Shown here piece by piece: positions 20,888 through 31,961 of a stretch of DNA of 64,000 nt. Position 1 is the first letter of the stretch. Every line of letters begins with the position of its first letter. Position numbers and translations under genes: made by a program. The notes below the pieces were generated by a model, which worked only from the letters and a program-made list of their open reading frames with translations, was not told where the DNA came from and did no database searches. The stretch covers positions 434,001 to 498,000 of the forward strand of contig MU119212.1 in assembly GCA_014904845.1 (NCBI GenBank), given 5' to 3'. The DNA comes from Acephala macrosclerotiorum (taxonomy: Eukaryota > Ascomycota > Leotiomycetes > Helotiales > Mollisiaceae).

Positions 20888-22027
20888 ATGGCACAACCTC
20901 CAACTGCCACTGCCCTGGGCATTCGAACCAATGTAGCTAAGAGAGATTTAGCATGGAACCCACTCGCCGTAGCGGCACCAGGAGTTACCCAAAAACCTGC
21001 GTCTCTGACGTGCCCGACGCCATGGCCAGCGACCTGGAATCCCCCAGTTCCACCGGCACCTTGGCCACCTGCGGGAAGCTGGCAAGCGCGCCCTGACCTA
21101 CTTACATGTGCATTTCCAGCTGCAGGAGCAGCTGTAGCACCTGTCTTGCATCTTCGACAGACTAAACTTATCGACGCTATTGCAGGGACTGCGAAAGTCA
21201 TTCCCACGAACAGACTTGGACTAATTGATCGACAAGGACATCGCGGTAATAGGAATGAATGGTATTATCGCGCTGATGGAGGTACAGCCGGAGCAGGACC
21301 CCTTAATGGCTTCTTGGCCTCAGCACCCTTGAGCAGTCGCGGGCCTGTGGCTGGTCAATTCAGTCTACGTTCCCACCGGGCATGCGCATTACCCCGTGAG
21401 TTTCCCCTCTAGATGTTATCTGATTGATATCACTTACACAAGTAATTCTAGCTTTCGGTCTTGTGGGTTCTACGATGGTTGTGCTTGTTCGCGTGAGGAG
21501 CTGTGCCACTGCTAATGCTCCAACAGCTGTGGAGCTGGCAGATCTTCGAAAATGCTATCACAACGCACTAGAACAAGCCAGTAAGTCACTTTTAATTGAG
21601 ACTCCTCTCTCTTTAGTGGGAAAGGTATTTTAAGCAGATAACACTTTGGTATGATTCACAGAACCTTTTCTAACATTTTGAAGTGAACCCATATAATCCC
21701 CCTGGAGGTGTACTCGCCCCTTCGGCCAACATTGTCCTGCCTTTGCTTGGAACAGGCCCAAATTACTCTTACGGGTGGGCCAACGCTGCCAATCACGCAA
21801 TACGAGCGCTGAGAGAATATTTCTACCCCACGCCTGGTATCGCGAAGGTACCTGTAGGAGCAACACAAATAGCCGCAAACGCCATTGGACTGGCTCGCCG
21901 TAATCACTTCACTAATATATACATAACCATACCACCAGGCGAAGGATTGAGTGCTGATCGTAAGAAAAACGCCTTCAGCAAAACAATGACGAATGGTGAA
22001 TCCGCATTAACTCAAGCAATCTTGTAA
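20888..22027 (+). CDS. Orphan protein, intact copy B
   Basis: Three exons, 20888-21395, 21452-21580 and 21684-22027, keep phase and give 326 aa. Introns start GTGAGT and GTAAGT, and the second has a CTAAC branch site. The N-terminus has no signal peptide. Residues about 35-65 are rich in Pro/Trp/Ala (CPTPWPATWNPPVPPAPWPP), followed by a conserved block LHLRQTKLIDAIAG, a Gly-rich stretch, LADLRKCYHNALEQA, and a C-terminal domain with VLPLLGTGPNYSYGWANAA, HAIRALREYFYPTPG and NIYITIP. The C-terminal half looks like a folded alpha/beta domain, with small-residue turns that hint at a macro-domain-like or nucleotide-binding fold, but I cannot name one. The dead copy at 16013 confirms the exon layout. 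Confidence 0.7.
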
Positions 22028-22869
22028 GAGCAAACCGAGCCACTGAGAAGAACTACTTTAATTAATGTTTCATAGTAACCAGATCATGTGTCCCTATTGC
22101 AGCAGAAATGAAATGCTGTTATGATAGAGGCGTAGCAAGGGTTGCCAATATAAACAGCTTACTTATAGGAGGTTAGACGCGGTATCAAATTACCAGATTA
22201 ACTCGAGAGTGAGTTATATTTTTTAGGCATACCGACATTGGGGGTTTTGCTGTTATAATTGCTGGATTCTGGCATATTTTTATACGTATTTTTCGTTTGG
22301 CAGGTAGCAGTAATCAATGTTTATCAGGACCGCTCTGCTTGGAATTGAGCTGAGTTAAACGCTTCTTGACTTCGCCAGCAGCATATTAACAGAAGGTATT
22401 AATTACTCGATGAAATCTGCAACGTAGGATTCGAGACCGAGAGACAGCATGTGATGGACTGCACAATTCAGTAAGCCCACGTGAGGCTGCTTAGGAAGGT
22501 CCAATCCTGAATCCCCAGAATTTGATGAATGATGTTCCAGACTTATGAAGATTTGGGACTGAGGTTGAGGTGTACCGTCCTGCCAGACCTTCGAGCCGAG
22601 TCAAACACCGAGAACCTCTTTAGAAAAGAGTCTTTGCTGAAATTTGACAAGCTTCTGTTATGCCAACTTCTGCTCTCGACGAGCTTTGCTTATCCACTTC
22701 TGTGATCGACATTTCTCGCGGTAGATGGCAACTAAAATTCAAATCAAGAATGCGTCATGTCAAGTGCGAAGCGATAAAGTTTCATACAAGAGAACAATTT
22801 CGAGCTTTAGAATAAGAGAGTCAAGACAGAACTTGAACGCAAACGATAGTAGAGAACTAAGAACAAAAT
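22028..22869. other. Gene-poor region, nothing convincing
   Basis: Downstream of the duplicated unit. A 90-codon frame at 22725-22997 overlaps the 3' part of a minus-strand remnant and has low-complexity basic composition. No family or RNA feature was seen. Confidence 0.4.
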
Positions 22870-23505
22870 TCAAAATCTATAAGAAGGCAAGAACAACGCC
22901 GTCCTCAACTCATTCCTTACAAATCCATAGAGCGAACCATCTGATGCATCCCAATACCTTGTCACGTGAGCCACATACTCCTCTCTCTGCTGCATAGTTA
23001 CGTCTTTCAAGCTAGCAATCCAAATGACATCCTCTCGTTTCGCTCGGCTCCTGTACGTCTCTAGTGGGGTAAGCGGCATGCCGAGATAATTGTAGTTGTA
23101 AGCGTGTAAGTACAGGCGACCTTTCTTGTTTAATTTAGCGTACACACACTCGTACCACCAGGGATTCTTTTGACGACGGCCTTTTCTGCGAAAGCCGACA
23201 AAGACACCTGCTTGGAGCGGTAGACAACGACTGTCAGGATCGCTCAGTCCAATCTAGAAAGCTCCTGGAGGGATAAAATCGAGCAATGCGGCAGGAGCAG
23301 AAGGCACATGGGATGTATAGTCGAGGTGATCGACTACAAAAGGACCATTTTGATTGCCCATGATTAGAGGAATTGGCTCGGGCATAGGTAAGAAGTCCGG
23401 GAGCCTTTTTCCAATTGGTAAAAGATGTAATGAAGGTACCTCATTCTGAATCCGAACGGCTTTGACGTATGTTGACCAAGTGGGGCTCCTTGGGTTCCTC
23501 GACAT
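22870..23505 (-). pseudogene. Unidentified gene remnant
   Basis: Two minus-strand open stretches, 23505-23254 and 23145-22870, are in the same reading phase and interrupted by one in-frame TAG (23256-23254). The combined product has protein-like composition, including GNQNGPFVVDHLDYTSHV and, after the stop, RKGRRQKNPWWYECVYAKL and YLHAYNYNYLGMPLTPL. The stop sits in a TTTCTAG context, so it could instead be an intron acceptor, but I found no good donor. Upstream minus-strand sequence near 23640-23560 also reads coherently (FNYIRIGPEFGGSAWIYFL) in another phase. I do not recognise the family. Confidence 0.4.
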
Positions 23506-24391
23506 TCTGGACTCAAATTCTATTCACTCCTCAAACGGTCTTTCAGGAACTTGATCGGCTGCGATCAATTTATCCGATTCTCACAGCCATTGAGGAAATA
23601 AATCCAAGCGCTTCCCCCAAACTCAGGGCCAATTCGAATGTAATTGAATTGACCTGCCTGACTTTTCGAATACTTTGCCGACTAGGAATCGTCCAGGCGG
23701 AAACCCCATGGCGATTCATCGACTTTTAGGAAGAACAATTTATCATGGCAGAATCGAACCCAAAATGAACTGCTCGAGGAACTCGAGAATCAGAGATAAA
23801 GGCATTCTAGTTGCACGAAAACAGCGCTTAGACGCAATAATGCAGTTCAGATGCCGAAACCAAACAAAGCCAAAGATAGGGAAATCTCATTTGAATACAC
23901 CAAGTTAGATGTGATAATTTAATAAGCTATTTTAGATGCAACAGTACAGTCGCAACGCCCGAACACCTCAAAGCAACAGAGCTTGAAGACTTCCATTCTT
24001 ATGCAAACAGCAAGAATTCAATGTCCCATTGCAGTGGCCCAATAATCCATAAGCGAAAGACAAAGAGGCGAATAAGTCCATTCCTAAGGCACTCGCCGTT
24101 CTTCGCGGTTGACCAAAACGGGTATTCCGACCAATAACCACTCGGAGGGCAACATTCCTTCCGATGCAAGCAGCTCATTCTGGAAACTTTCCCAACAAAA
24201 ATCCAAGACAAGGATTTGAGCCGAGGTGTGCCTCGTGGTGCCTGAACTTCCAAATGACAGGTCGTTATCGTGATGCACGCGGATAGCACGAAGAGACCTA
24301 GACTGCGGATGAAACAAGACTTTCATTGTCCTACGCCATTTTGCCTTGATGATAACATACTGCAATGCTCGCCTGAAACCCAACCTCGCGA
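23506..24391. other. Gene-poor region, possible further remnant
   Basis: Fragments on the minus strand may be the 5' part of the remnant at 22870-23505. Otherwise only short overlapping frames occur. The right end is the 3' flank of the TLC gene. Confidence 0.35.
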
Positions 24392-25521
24392 TCAAGAAAT
24401 TGCCTCAATCTGCTCGTCTACCACAATGTTTCGCTTTCGGACCTCCGTGTCGTCGATATCGACTCGGCTCTTTCCGTTCGCACTTGTGCTTCTGGTGACG
24501 ATGGGCTTTTCTCTCCGTTTCCCTTCCTTCGCTGGTGTGAACCTCTTCTTGACGGCTTGAATCATCTTTCCGAACCAGTAGAAGTTCAAGGTGTTCAGAA
24601 CAATGTTGCTACCCAGGTATGTGAAGGCGAGCCAGAGTGGGACGTACTCTTCGCCTGCGAAGCGCATGATCTCGCTGTGGATGGGAGCTGCACTCTTTCC
24701 TGCAGCAGCATCAAGAGCGGATGCTGTTCCATTGTTCAAGGCGTCGATATTGATACCTGCTGTCGCTGGCTTATGGTGAAGGGCATTCCAGACATCTTGG
24801 TAGACACGGACGGATTGGTACGTTCCCCAGCATAAACGGCAACAGAAGAATGTGAACAGCAGCATGAGCCCGTTGTAGAGTTGTGCCTTCGAGCCAGTCA
24901 TATCGAGCTTGTCGAAGAACCAGTGGAAATTCAGGAATGGGGAGGAGAGTTCGTAGAGGATGAATGTGCAACCGTAGAAGTTGACAAATGGTCTCTGTGA
25001 TAATCTGTTAGCTTTTGGGACTTTGAGAATCTGTAGGTACTTACGAATCCAAACGAAAACACTAACAGCGCACTGATAGCATGAGCAAGCATGCCGAGTC
25101 CAAAGACCTTGACATGTCGAATCGTAACCATCAAATCCCAAAGGAAGTATCCAGCAGCCATGCCTTGAATCATGCCAGCACCACCAGTATATCCCCAGAC
25201 ACGTTGCTGCCAGTCCATAGCCTTCCGCTCCTCATCGGCGTACATAACCCATAGCGCGAGGAAGGTGATGAATGTGCTCTGAATGAGTGAAACGACATGA
25301 ACATCCCAGTTTATCTTCCGCTCGGTGGACAGCTTGGGATATCGGATTGGGAACAGGATCTTCGATATCCATGGTGCTACGACGATATTGATGAAGGTGT
25401 ATCCGAGGAATGATCCGAGGACTTCGTGAATATGTAGAGGGAGAGTCGGGAAGGAGAGACGGTCAGCAAGAGGCTGGACAGACTTCGAAAGTAAGGGCCA
25501 CAGCGGGATGGGATCGTGCAT
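24392..25521 (-). CDS. TLC-domain membrane protein
   Basis: Exons 25521-25045 and 24994-24392 with a 50-nt intron give 359 aa. A longer upstream reading lacks an ATG. The sequence has about six to seven hydrophobic segments. The TLC (TRAM/Lag1/CLN8) domain is recognised from the order FLGYTFINIVVAPWISK, WDVHVVSLIQSTFI, GMAAGYFLWDLMVTIRHV, GMLAHAISALLVFSFGF, ELSSPFLNFHWFFDKL and a conserved C-terminal membrane pair. The family includes ceramide synthases and the TMEM56/TLCD lipid-sensing proteins. This one lacks the HHxxxD motif of ceramide synthase, with only HAI and FHW near that place, so it is more TMEM56-like. It would act in the ER or Golgi membrane. The C-terminal tail is charged and soluble. 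Confidence 0.85.
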
Positions 25522-26029
25522 CGCGGCGGAACTCCGTAGAGAAGAGGGAGTTCTTAGAGTGGGAGGGGGTCTTTCCCTTATCGTAGCACGCACTCCAAGT
25601 ATCAGGAGTGCGCAATGTGATGTGCTGCAGGTGAAGCAGCTCGAGGATGGGTCGCAGGCAGTGGAAGTGATGTAAGAGTTCAGGATGGGTGCGTGTAGCG
25701 TATCAATCCGCTTCTGGCTTAGCGGCCAAAATTGTTGAGTCGAGTCAAGTCAGGGTGCAGTCGAGTCTCAAATGCAGTGACGAAGATGTAACTTTTGATG
25801 TGTTTGTAGTTGCAAGCGTTTTCATGCGAAGCTAGCTACCTTTATACATTATGAATACTGACAATTATGTTACATCGAGTCATGCAGGTGAGACCGCAGA
25901 ATGACTTTTAAATTGAGGCAGTTGTTAGCCTGATATATGCACGTGAGTTGGCAAGAACGCACTTTCATGCCGCCACGTGAGTCAAAATACGGCCATGACC
26001 AGCGATTTCCAGGAACGACAGGCTCCGCC
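25522..26029. other. Intergenic, promoter of the TLC gene
   Basis: It contains the 5' flank of the TLC gene and the 3' flank of the amidohydrolase gene, both on the minus strand. No coding signal beyond shadows was seen. Confidence 0.5.
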
Positions 26030-27501
26030 TTACTCCTGGCTGACCACCTTGCCATTGTACACAGTAACTCTGTGTTGTGTCGGGTCGTATATGAGATCTT
26101 GAATGGTCTTTCGGGACCTGAATGACCTTGATCCGGTGGTTGATCTATCGCCGCAGACAACAAAATCCGCTGGATCTCCCACATCAATGTCTATCTCATA
26201 TGGTGTTGAAACGACGATGCCCATTGCTAATTTTGCACGGTTCGAGATGCATTGCTACACACGTTGTTAGCTCTCATGCAATCCCTCGGCTCTGTGTCTA
26301 ACTCACCAATAGTAGATCAACGTCTTGCTTGGTGCCAGCCTGGTACAAACCAACACCCAGGCTCGCGAGACTAAGTGGGTCAGAGCTGCCTTGTGGAGTG
26401 AAGGCATTTCCGACGTTATTGACACCAATGGCCGCATTCATGCCGTACTTCCTAATGACATGCAGAACCTGAAGAGTGCCCCGGACTCTTTGACTCCCCT
26501 CGTCTTCCTCAGTTGGCCTGCCCATCATGAAGATGTCGGACGTTGGTAATCCAACGAAAGATACAGGTAGTCCACGAACTTTCTCAGAAAGGTTGTTCCA
26601 TTCATCAGCATCAAAGAGAGTAAGCCGAGTGCAGTGGCCGAAGACAATGGTTCTGTAAGTTGGCAGGTTCCAGTTTGTCGGCCAATTGAACTTATGGAGT
26701 AATCTCAGAGCTTCCATGACGGCGCTTTGTTTATTGGGATCAAGATTGTAATCGATGTGGAAGTCCAGATGCAACTTATACCGCTTGGCTATCTTGATTG
26801 CGTACTCAATGTTGGCGATCTGCTTCGAAAGATCTCCGTTGGTCTCGACATAAGGCGTACTGCCAAACACCTCGACGCCGGATCTGCTTGCAGCTTTCTC
26901 AAGTAATCTCATCATGCCTCGGCCGCTGTCTCGATACGAGATAATAGGGTCCTGGGCGAAGACACAAATTTGGATGTGGCATCGATCCGAGAATTCCTCC
27001 TTGAGGGCAAGACCAGCTTCGAGACACTTCATCTGAACTCCCAAATCGACTTCGACAAAGGCTCTCATGTGTGTGACTCCGAAGTTGATACTTTCTTGGA
27101 TCAGAGCTCGTCCACGCTCCATGAGATCGTCGTGCTCAAATCTCTTCTTGGCTTCGCCTGTGCAGTCATGAGAATCAGGAACTAGGACACGATGAAATCC
27201 ACCTACTTGTCAACCTCATAGCCTCCGCAAAGTCACCCTTTTCAATCTCCAAGTCCGCATACTTCGAGTGAGAAAGGATAAAGGCTTTGTCAATGTGAAT
27301 ATGAGGATGACATAGCGACGGGATCAAGAGACCACCAGATGCATGGCCAGATTGCGAAGCATCGTGCTCCTTCATCGACTTGATTACTCCATGCTCGCAT
27401 CGTACGTCCCATCGGGTTTTCTCGGGCTTGCCTGCGATGAAGACTCCATGGAAGTTGAGTTCTTCGCTGTCAGTTGATGAAGCATAACTGCACGTCGACA
27501 T
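26030..27501 (-). CDS. Cytosine-deaminase-like amidohydrolase
   Basis: Exons 27501-27207, 27157-26307 and 26254-26030, with introns of 49 and 52 nt, give 456 aa. The amidohydrolase superfamily TIM barrel is recognised by the first metal ligands HPHIHIDKAF (H-x-H), then LHLDFHID, FGHCT and the late GVNNVGNAFTP with QGSSDPL. The order fits the bacterial-type cytosine deaminase/isoguanine deaminase branch (CodA-like), which hydrolyses an exocyclic amino group of a ring using one metal. The fungal substrate may be cytosine, creatinine or another cyclic amidine and cannot be told from the sequence. The N-terminal and C-terminal beta-sandwich parts (DPADFVVCG, TVYNGKVV) are both present, so the gene looks complete. 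It is probably cytosolic, as no targeting signal is seen. Confidence 0.87.
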
Positions 27502-27779
27502 CTTGAATTGAGGCCTTTGGTGTCTGTCCGTCCCTTGGAGATTGAGAAACTGGAAATCGCCTGCTCGACGGCGCGACCACGTCTGGGCAGCTGCCTCAAG
27601 AGAGTGGTCGACAATTATAGAAAGGTGATAATCATGAGAAAGGAGGGGAATCTTGTGTTTTAGCCTTCGGACTTCGTTCCGCGCCCCAAGAGAACTTTAG
27701 CGAAAAACTCCATCCTAAAAGTGCCAGAGGTCGAGATAGTACACTTCACTACACAAATTCTCGAGAGAGTATTGTCACA

Positions 27780-29234
27780 ATGGCAGACCCGCTGTACGAG
27801 CTCCTGATTCCTTATTTTGATGCACCATCTCCAAGACCGCCACCGTCCCTCAAAGATCCAAATACCAGCTCCTACCTAAATCGATTGACCACCTTGCCCC
27901 TCTCAGCCCTCACAACCAGCGAACCCCAATCGCTGTCGCAGACTACACACTCTCTGCTCCTCTCACTCCAAGCGCTTTCCAAACGCTCCCACAAGGCGAT
28001 CATCGACTCCTCGACGCACCTTTCGACGCTCTCCACAACTCTACCAGTCCTAGCCCAATCCACTGCCTCTCTGCGAGACGCCCTCCCCAAGCTCGACGAT
28101 GCCGCTATCCACTTCAGCGAGACCTACAATACACGATCAGAGAATGCCCTCCTCGACCGCCGGCGGAAAGCTTTACTGCTTTCCCGCAACATAGATCGAT
28201 TGTCCGACATTCTCGACCTACCTACCCTTCTCTCGTCCGCCATTTCCACATCGAATACGGCATCTAACTCTACAAACACAAGCGCCTCAGCTGCGACCTT
28301 GAATTATGCTTCAGCGCTGGACCTAAATGCCCATATACGACGGCTACATGCATTATACCCCGATTCAGCGCTGATCTCTAGCGTAGAGAAGCAATCCGAA
28401 GAAGCCATGCAAGACATGGCTACCAACCTTATTGCAAGCTTAAAGACCAATTCCCTCAAACTAGCCAGCGCTATGCGAACAATATCCTGGCTCCGACGAG
28501 TAGCACCCGAACTCGACCCCTCCCCCACCTCTTCCACCACCAACACATATCACTCCAGCAACAATTTAGGATCCAGCAGAGAAGGAAGTCTCGGCTCCCT
28601 CTTCCTCGTCTGCCGCCTTGCCAACCTCCAACAAATGCTCTCCGCCCTCGAACCCCTCCGCGAACTTGCCGATCAAGAAACGGTCCGATTACAAGATACC
28701 AAGTCTGAAGTAGGAGGGGGAAAAGAAAAAAGTAAATGGGAAGGCGGACAACAGACCGAACGATATCTGAAGCGTTACATCGAGATCTTTCGTGAGCAGA
28801 GTTTCGCGATAATTTCAATGTATAGGAGTATATTTCCCCCTGCTACGGGTACGGGTCACGACGAAGCGTTATTGAAGGGGTTAGGGAGGGAGGAGAAGAA
28901 GGGGGAGGAGGATCCGTTGATGCCGCTCCCTAGTGCTTTGGGGAGTTTTCCTTTAGAGTTGGTGGGCATGTTGGAGGATACTTTGAAGAAATACCTTCCG
29001 AATGTTAGGGATAGGAGTAGTCGGGATAGTCTGCTTACACAAGTCCTGTACTGTGCGGGTAGTTTGGGGAGATTGGGAGGGGATTTCAGCATGATTCTTG
29101 CTTTCTTATCCTCGGGGTCCGAGGATGAAGACGAAGAAGACAAGGAAGAGAATGAGGAATGGGTAGAAGTCATTCGGAAACATAGAGTCTTGGCTGGGAG
29201 GTTGGAACTTATGGTTGGGGCCAAAGACCACTAG
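27780..29234 (+). CDS. COG8: Conserved oligomeric Golgi complex subunit 8
   Basis: Single exon, 484 aa, start ATG 27780 (CACAATGGC). It matches the Dor1/Cog8 family by YLNRLTTLPLSAL and EPQSLSQTTHSLLLSLQAL near the N-terminus, the helical segment with HFSETYNTRSE, SRNIDRLSDILDLPTLL, and the diagnostic ALDLNAHIRRLHALYPDS, then LRTISWLRRV-like and SLFLVCRLANLQQML. The subunit belongs to lobe B of the COG tether, which returns vesicles to the Golgi and keeps glycosyltransferases in place. The C-terminal region has an acidic low-complexity tail (SEDEDEEDKEENEE). A Ser/Thr/Asn insertion near residue 160 and another near 255 are fungal variable loops. No intron is needed. Confidence 0.9.
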   Translation: MADPLYELLIPYFDAPSPRPPPSLKDPNTSSYLNRLTTLPLSALTTSEPQSLSQTTHSLLLSLQALSKRSHKAIIDSSTHLSTLSTTLPVLAQSTASLRDALPKLDDAAIHFSETYNTRSENALLDRRRKALLLSRNIDRLSDILDLPTLLSSAISTSNTASNSTNTSASAATLNYASALDLNAHIRRLHALYPDSALISSVEKQSEEAMQDMATNLIASLKTNSLKLASAMRTISWLRRVAPELDPSPTSSTTNTYHSSNNLGSSREGSLGSLFLVCRLANLQQMLSALEPLRELADQETVRLQDTKSEVGGGKEKSKWEGGQQTERYLKRYIEIFREQSFAIISMYRSIFPPATGTGHDEALLKGLGREEKKGEEDPLMPLPSALGSFPLELVGMLEDTLKKYLPNVRDRSSRDSLLTQVLYCAGSLGRLGGDFSMILAFLSSGSEDEDEEDKEENEEWVEVIRKHRVLAGRLELMVGAKDH

Positions 29235-30530
29235 TTACCAGCAGAGTGGTAGGGTGGGTCTGAGCAAGATATAGAAATATATTTCTAGAATAGAATTAGC
29301 TACGCTAAGTACTGTAGATCCCGGACTACAAAAGGTCGGAGAATTAAGGTGATAGTTCCAAGAGCATAAAGTAAATTGAATTGAATTGAATTGAATTCAT
29401 TTATAGACCGTGGCGGCCGTTAGGCCATAGGTCTCTCGTAGCCCTCCGCCTTCTGCCAGGAAGGTTTCGGTCCACGTCTATCTCTAGTTATCTGTTTGTC
29501 TAATTAGATTTGCTCTTCCGGCGATGCCATTCTTTTGATAGAAAGGGGATTTATTCCTCCTATGTTCCTGCCCTTGACCAGCGTCTCTCCTGCTTGTCCT
29601 CCGGCTCGCGCTTCCTTCCTCCGTTCCGGCAGTGTATCCCTTCGGTCCCAGTTACTCTTACTAACTGTTTCATTTGTCCCACGAGGGGCGAGCCCAGCAT
29701 GGTTAGCCCCCATTTGCCTTGGTCCGTCCGCGCCTGCTTTCCCTCCAAGGCATAAATAAACGTCCCAAATGTACATCTGACACCTTGTCCAGCCTTAAAT
29801 ATGGAGCAAGCCCTGGCGGACTTTCACTTTGCTCACGAGTTCGAGACCGAGTCGCACCCGAGGGACTTGGCTCCTTGTTTACATAATCTCAAGAACTCTG
29901 GTACTTATAATCTTGAAGTCCTGATGTATCTTGTCCCGAATTTGTGGTGCCTTAATTCTCACTTTTTTGATGGGGAAGAGGAAGAGAGGAGAAGTGAGGG
30001 CCTCGACCAATCAGAAGCCGGCTAATTGTAATCTCGACCGTTAGTTTCAGCATTTCTGTCACCCTCCACAACAACACTACACCAACAAGGCCTTGAATAA
30101 TTACTTTTTCTCTTTGGACAAAGTTGTTCCTAACTATGCTATCTGATTATGTTCGTACCTGTTCCTTGTCTTTTGCGTTTCCAGATGTTGTATTTCATGA
30201 GTTCATATCCACTTCTTCCGAGATAAGACACCTCACAAGATACAATTGTCACACGCGAGAACAACAACAGTCTATTTGGCAAAGTATCCTTTTTGATTTT
30301 TATGTACGCTATGCCATTCCTCATTCATCTTCCGGTATCAAAACTGTACCGCAAGCAAAGCTATCCACAAGCAACCGTAACCAGAGCGAGCGAGCAGTTG
30401 CGGCGCTCAGCCACCAAAGCCCCCCATCTCAAATCCGAAACGCCAGAGTCCAATGCAATTATCTACCAACCATCACTTATTTTGTCTCCTCAAGTCACGC
30501 GCCCCATATCATCCTCTCTCTATGGCTTCT
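29235..30530. other. Intergenic region, no intact gene
   Basis: About 1.3 kb between the 3' ends of COG8 and FTR1. It carries a possible LINE tail (29376-29800) and several short frames with no family resemblance, including one at 29801-30025 that lacks any domain. Confidence 0.5.
29376..29800 (-). mobile_element. Possible truncated non-LTR (LINE) 3' end
   Basis: On the minus strand the sequence ends ...CGGTCTATAAATGAATTC followed by four AATTC-type pentamers (plus strand TTGAA x4 at 29376-29395). Short tandem tails after a GC-rich 3' UTR are typical of fungal Tad-like LINEs, which insert 5'-truncated. The palindromic GGCGGCCGTTAGGCC nearby fits a 3' UTR hairpin. No reverse-transcriptase coding remains. 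This is an inference from the tail alone. Confidence 0.3.
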
Positions 30531-31961
30531 CTACTCCGAGATAGTTCTCGCCAGCACAGCAGTAACCTCCTGAACAACGTTCTTCTCCTCAGGTTGTTTC
30601 TCAATGACACCACTATCAGTTAGACTCGGACTTCCGCTTGAGATGGCTGGATTGTCTTTCTCTTCTGTCCTGGCTTTCTTCCATGGCCAGTGGCCTTTGA
30701 CTTCCCTGAAACGCATGAGGAGGAAGCCGATGATTACACAGAGCCAGTAGAGGTTGTAGGAGATTACGGATCCGTAGGTGGCGGAGTTTGTCCACCCGAG
30801 GATCGCGTTGAAGATTCCCCAGCCGCCGCCGCCGTTTAGTTCTGGGTTGCCGAACTATATATTGAATCAGTTTGTGTTTGTTGATGATGCTGGGAGTTTG
30901 CGTATTGATGATGGTGATTCGAATATTCTTGATGGTAGGGGTGCGAGTAGGACTTACGTTGACGTGCCAGACACTTCGGTCAATATCGTATGACCCAGCA
31001 CCGGCTCCCAGTTCCGCGGCATCACTTCCGACTGCGTTGTTCCAATCCTGAGCCTCGAAATACCAAACTGATCTTGAGAAGAGGCCGGCGGCAACGAGAT
31101 ACAAGAGACAGGTTGAGATAACAAGGAAGATCTGGAGCTTAGATGAAGCGCCTCCCCTATGCAAAGGTTAGAAGTTGGGACTTAATGCAGGACTTGAAAG
31201 CTTACTTGTACAGGATGTATCCAATAGCACACCCAGCGATCAATCCGACGACAACTGCCAAAGGCACGGCAGTAGCAGGTGACGAGAAGGAAACACCAGC
31301 AATGAAGACGATTGCCTCAAGACCTTCACGGACAACGGTGATGAAGGGAACGAAGAACATGCAGTACTTCTCACACAAGCGCTTGAATGCACCTTGTCGA
31401 CCACCACTGGTGATAGGTTGTGATTCCAACGCCAGAGCGAGCTTGACGCGCCACTTATCCTGCAACTTAGAGACTCGAAGGAGAGCGGCTCCAAGGATTC
31501 CAATAATGATGGCAGCAACCAAAGCGAAGGAACCCTCCCAATAGTACTCGGTGTGAGTCCAGGCATCTTTGCCCTTGGTGTAGAAAAGTGAGATGATAGC
31601 GGCGCCGACAATGAGACAGAGCAGGAGGCCGAGGGCTGCGCCCAGCCATACCTGGAGATTGTGAGCACTTCAGAAGTCTTCGCTGCGCAGGAGATCATAC
31701 CTGGCGAACAAGCTTCTTGTACGTCTTTACATCGCGTTGAGGGCCATCAAGAGTTTGTTTGAGGAATGCAAGGAGAACCGATACGACGATCACTGTCTCA
31801 ATTGTCTCTCTAAAGACGACGAAGAAAACCTACAATGGATTAGTGGGGTGTTGTTGAAGAACACAGGCGAGAGGCATGAACAGCAGTTGCGGGAGCTCTA
31901 AAACAACACAGCAAAATCTAAGAGAACAACTTACAGGAACTGCAAAAACCGAGGCCGTCAT
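30531..31961 (-). CDS. FTR1: High-affinity iron permease
   Basis: Five exons (31961-31935, 31829-31701, 31651-31206, 31156-30958, 30854-30531) give 374 aa with consistent phases. There are seven likely membrane helices. Two REGLE-type iron-transport motifs are visible: [10 protein letters not shown] in the first helix and [11 protein letters not shown] in the fourth. The protein starts [15 protein letters not shown], as in fungal Ftr1. It imports ferric iron released by the partner ferroxidase Fet3 at the plasma membrane. The C-terminal tail after the last helix is cytosolic and rich in Lys/Glu/Ser. FTR1 is divergent from FET3, with 1.97 kb between start codons containing five GATA-type iron-repressor sites, so coordinate iron regulation is expected. 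Confidence 0.97.

Noticed and set aside
29801..30025. 75-codon frame between COG8 and FTR1
   Set aside because: No family resemblance, no splice-compatible neighbours and composition like non-coding sequence.
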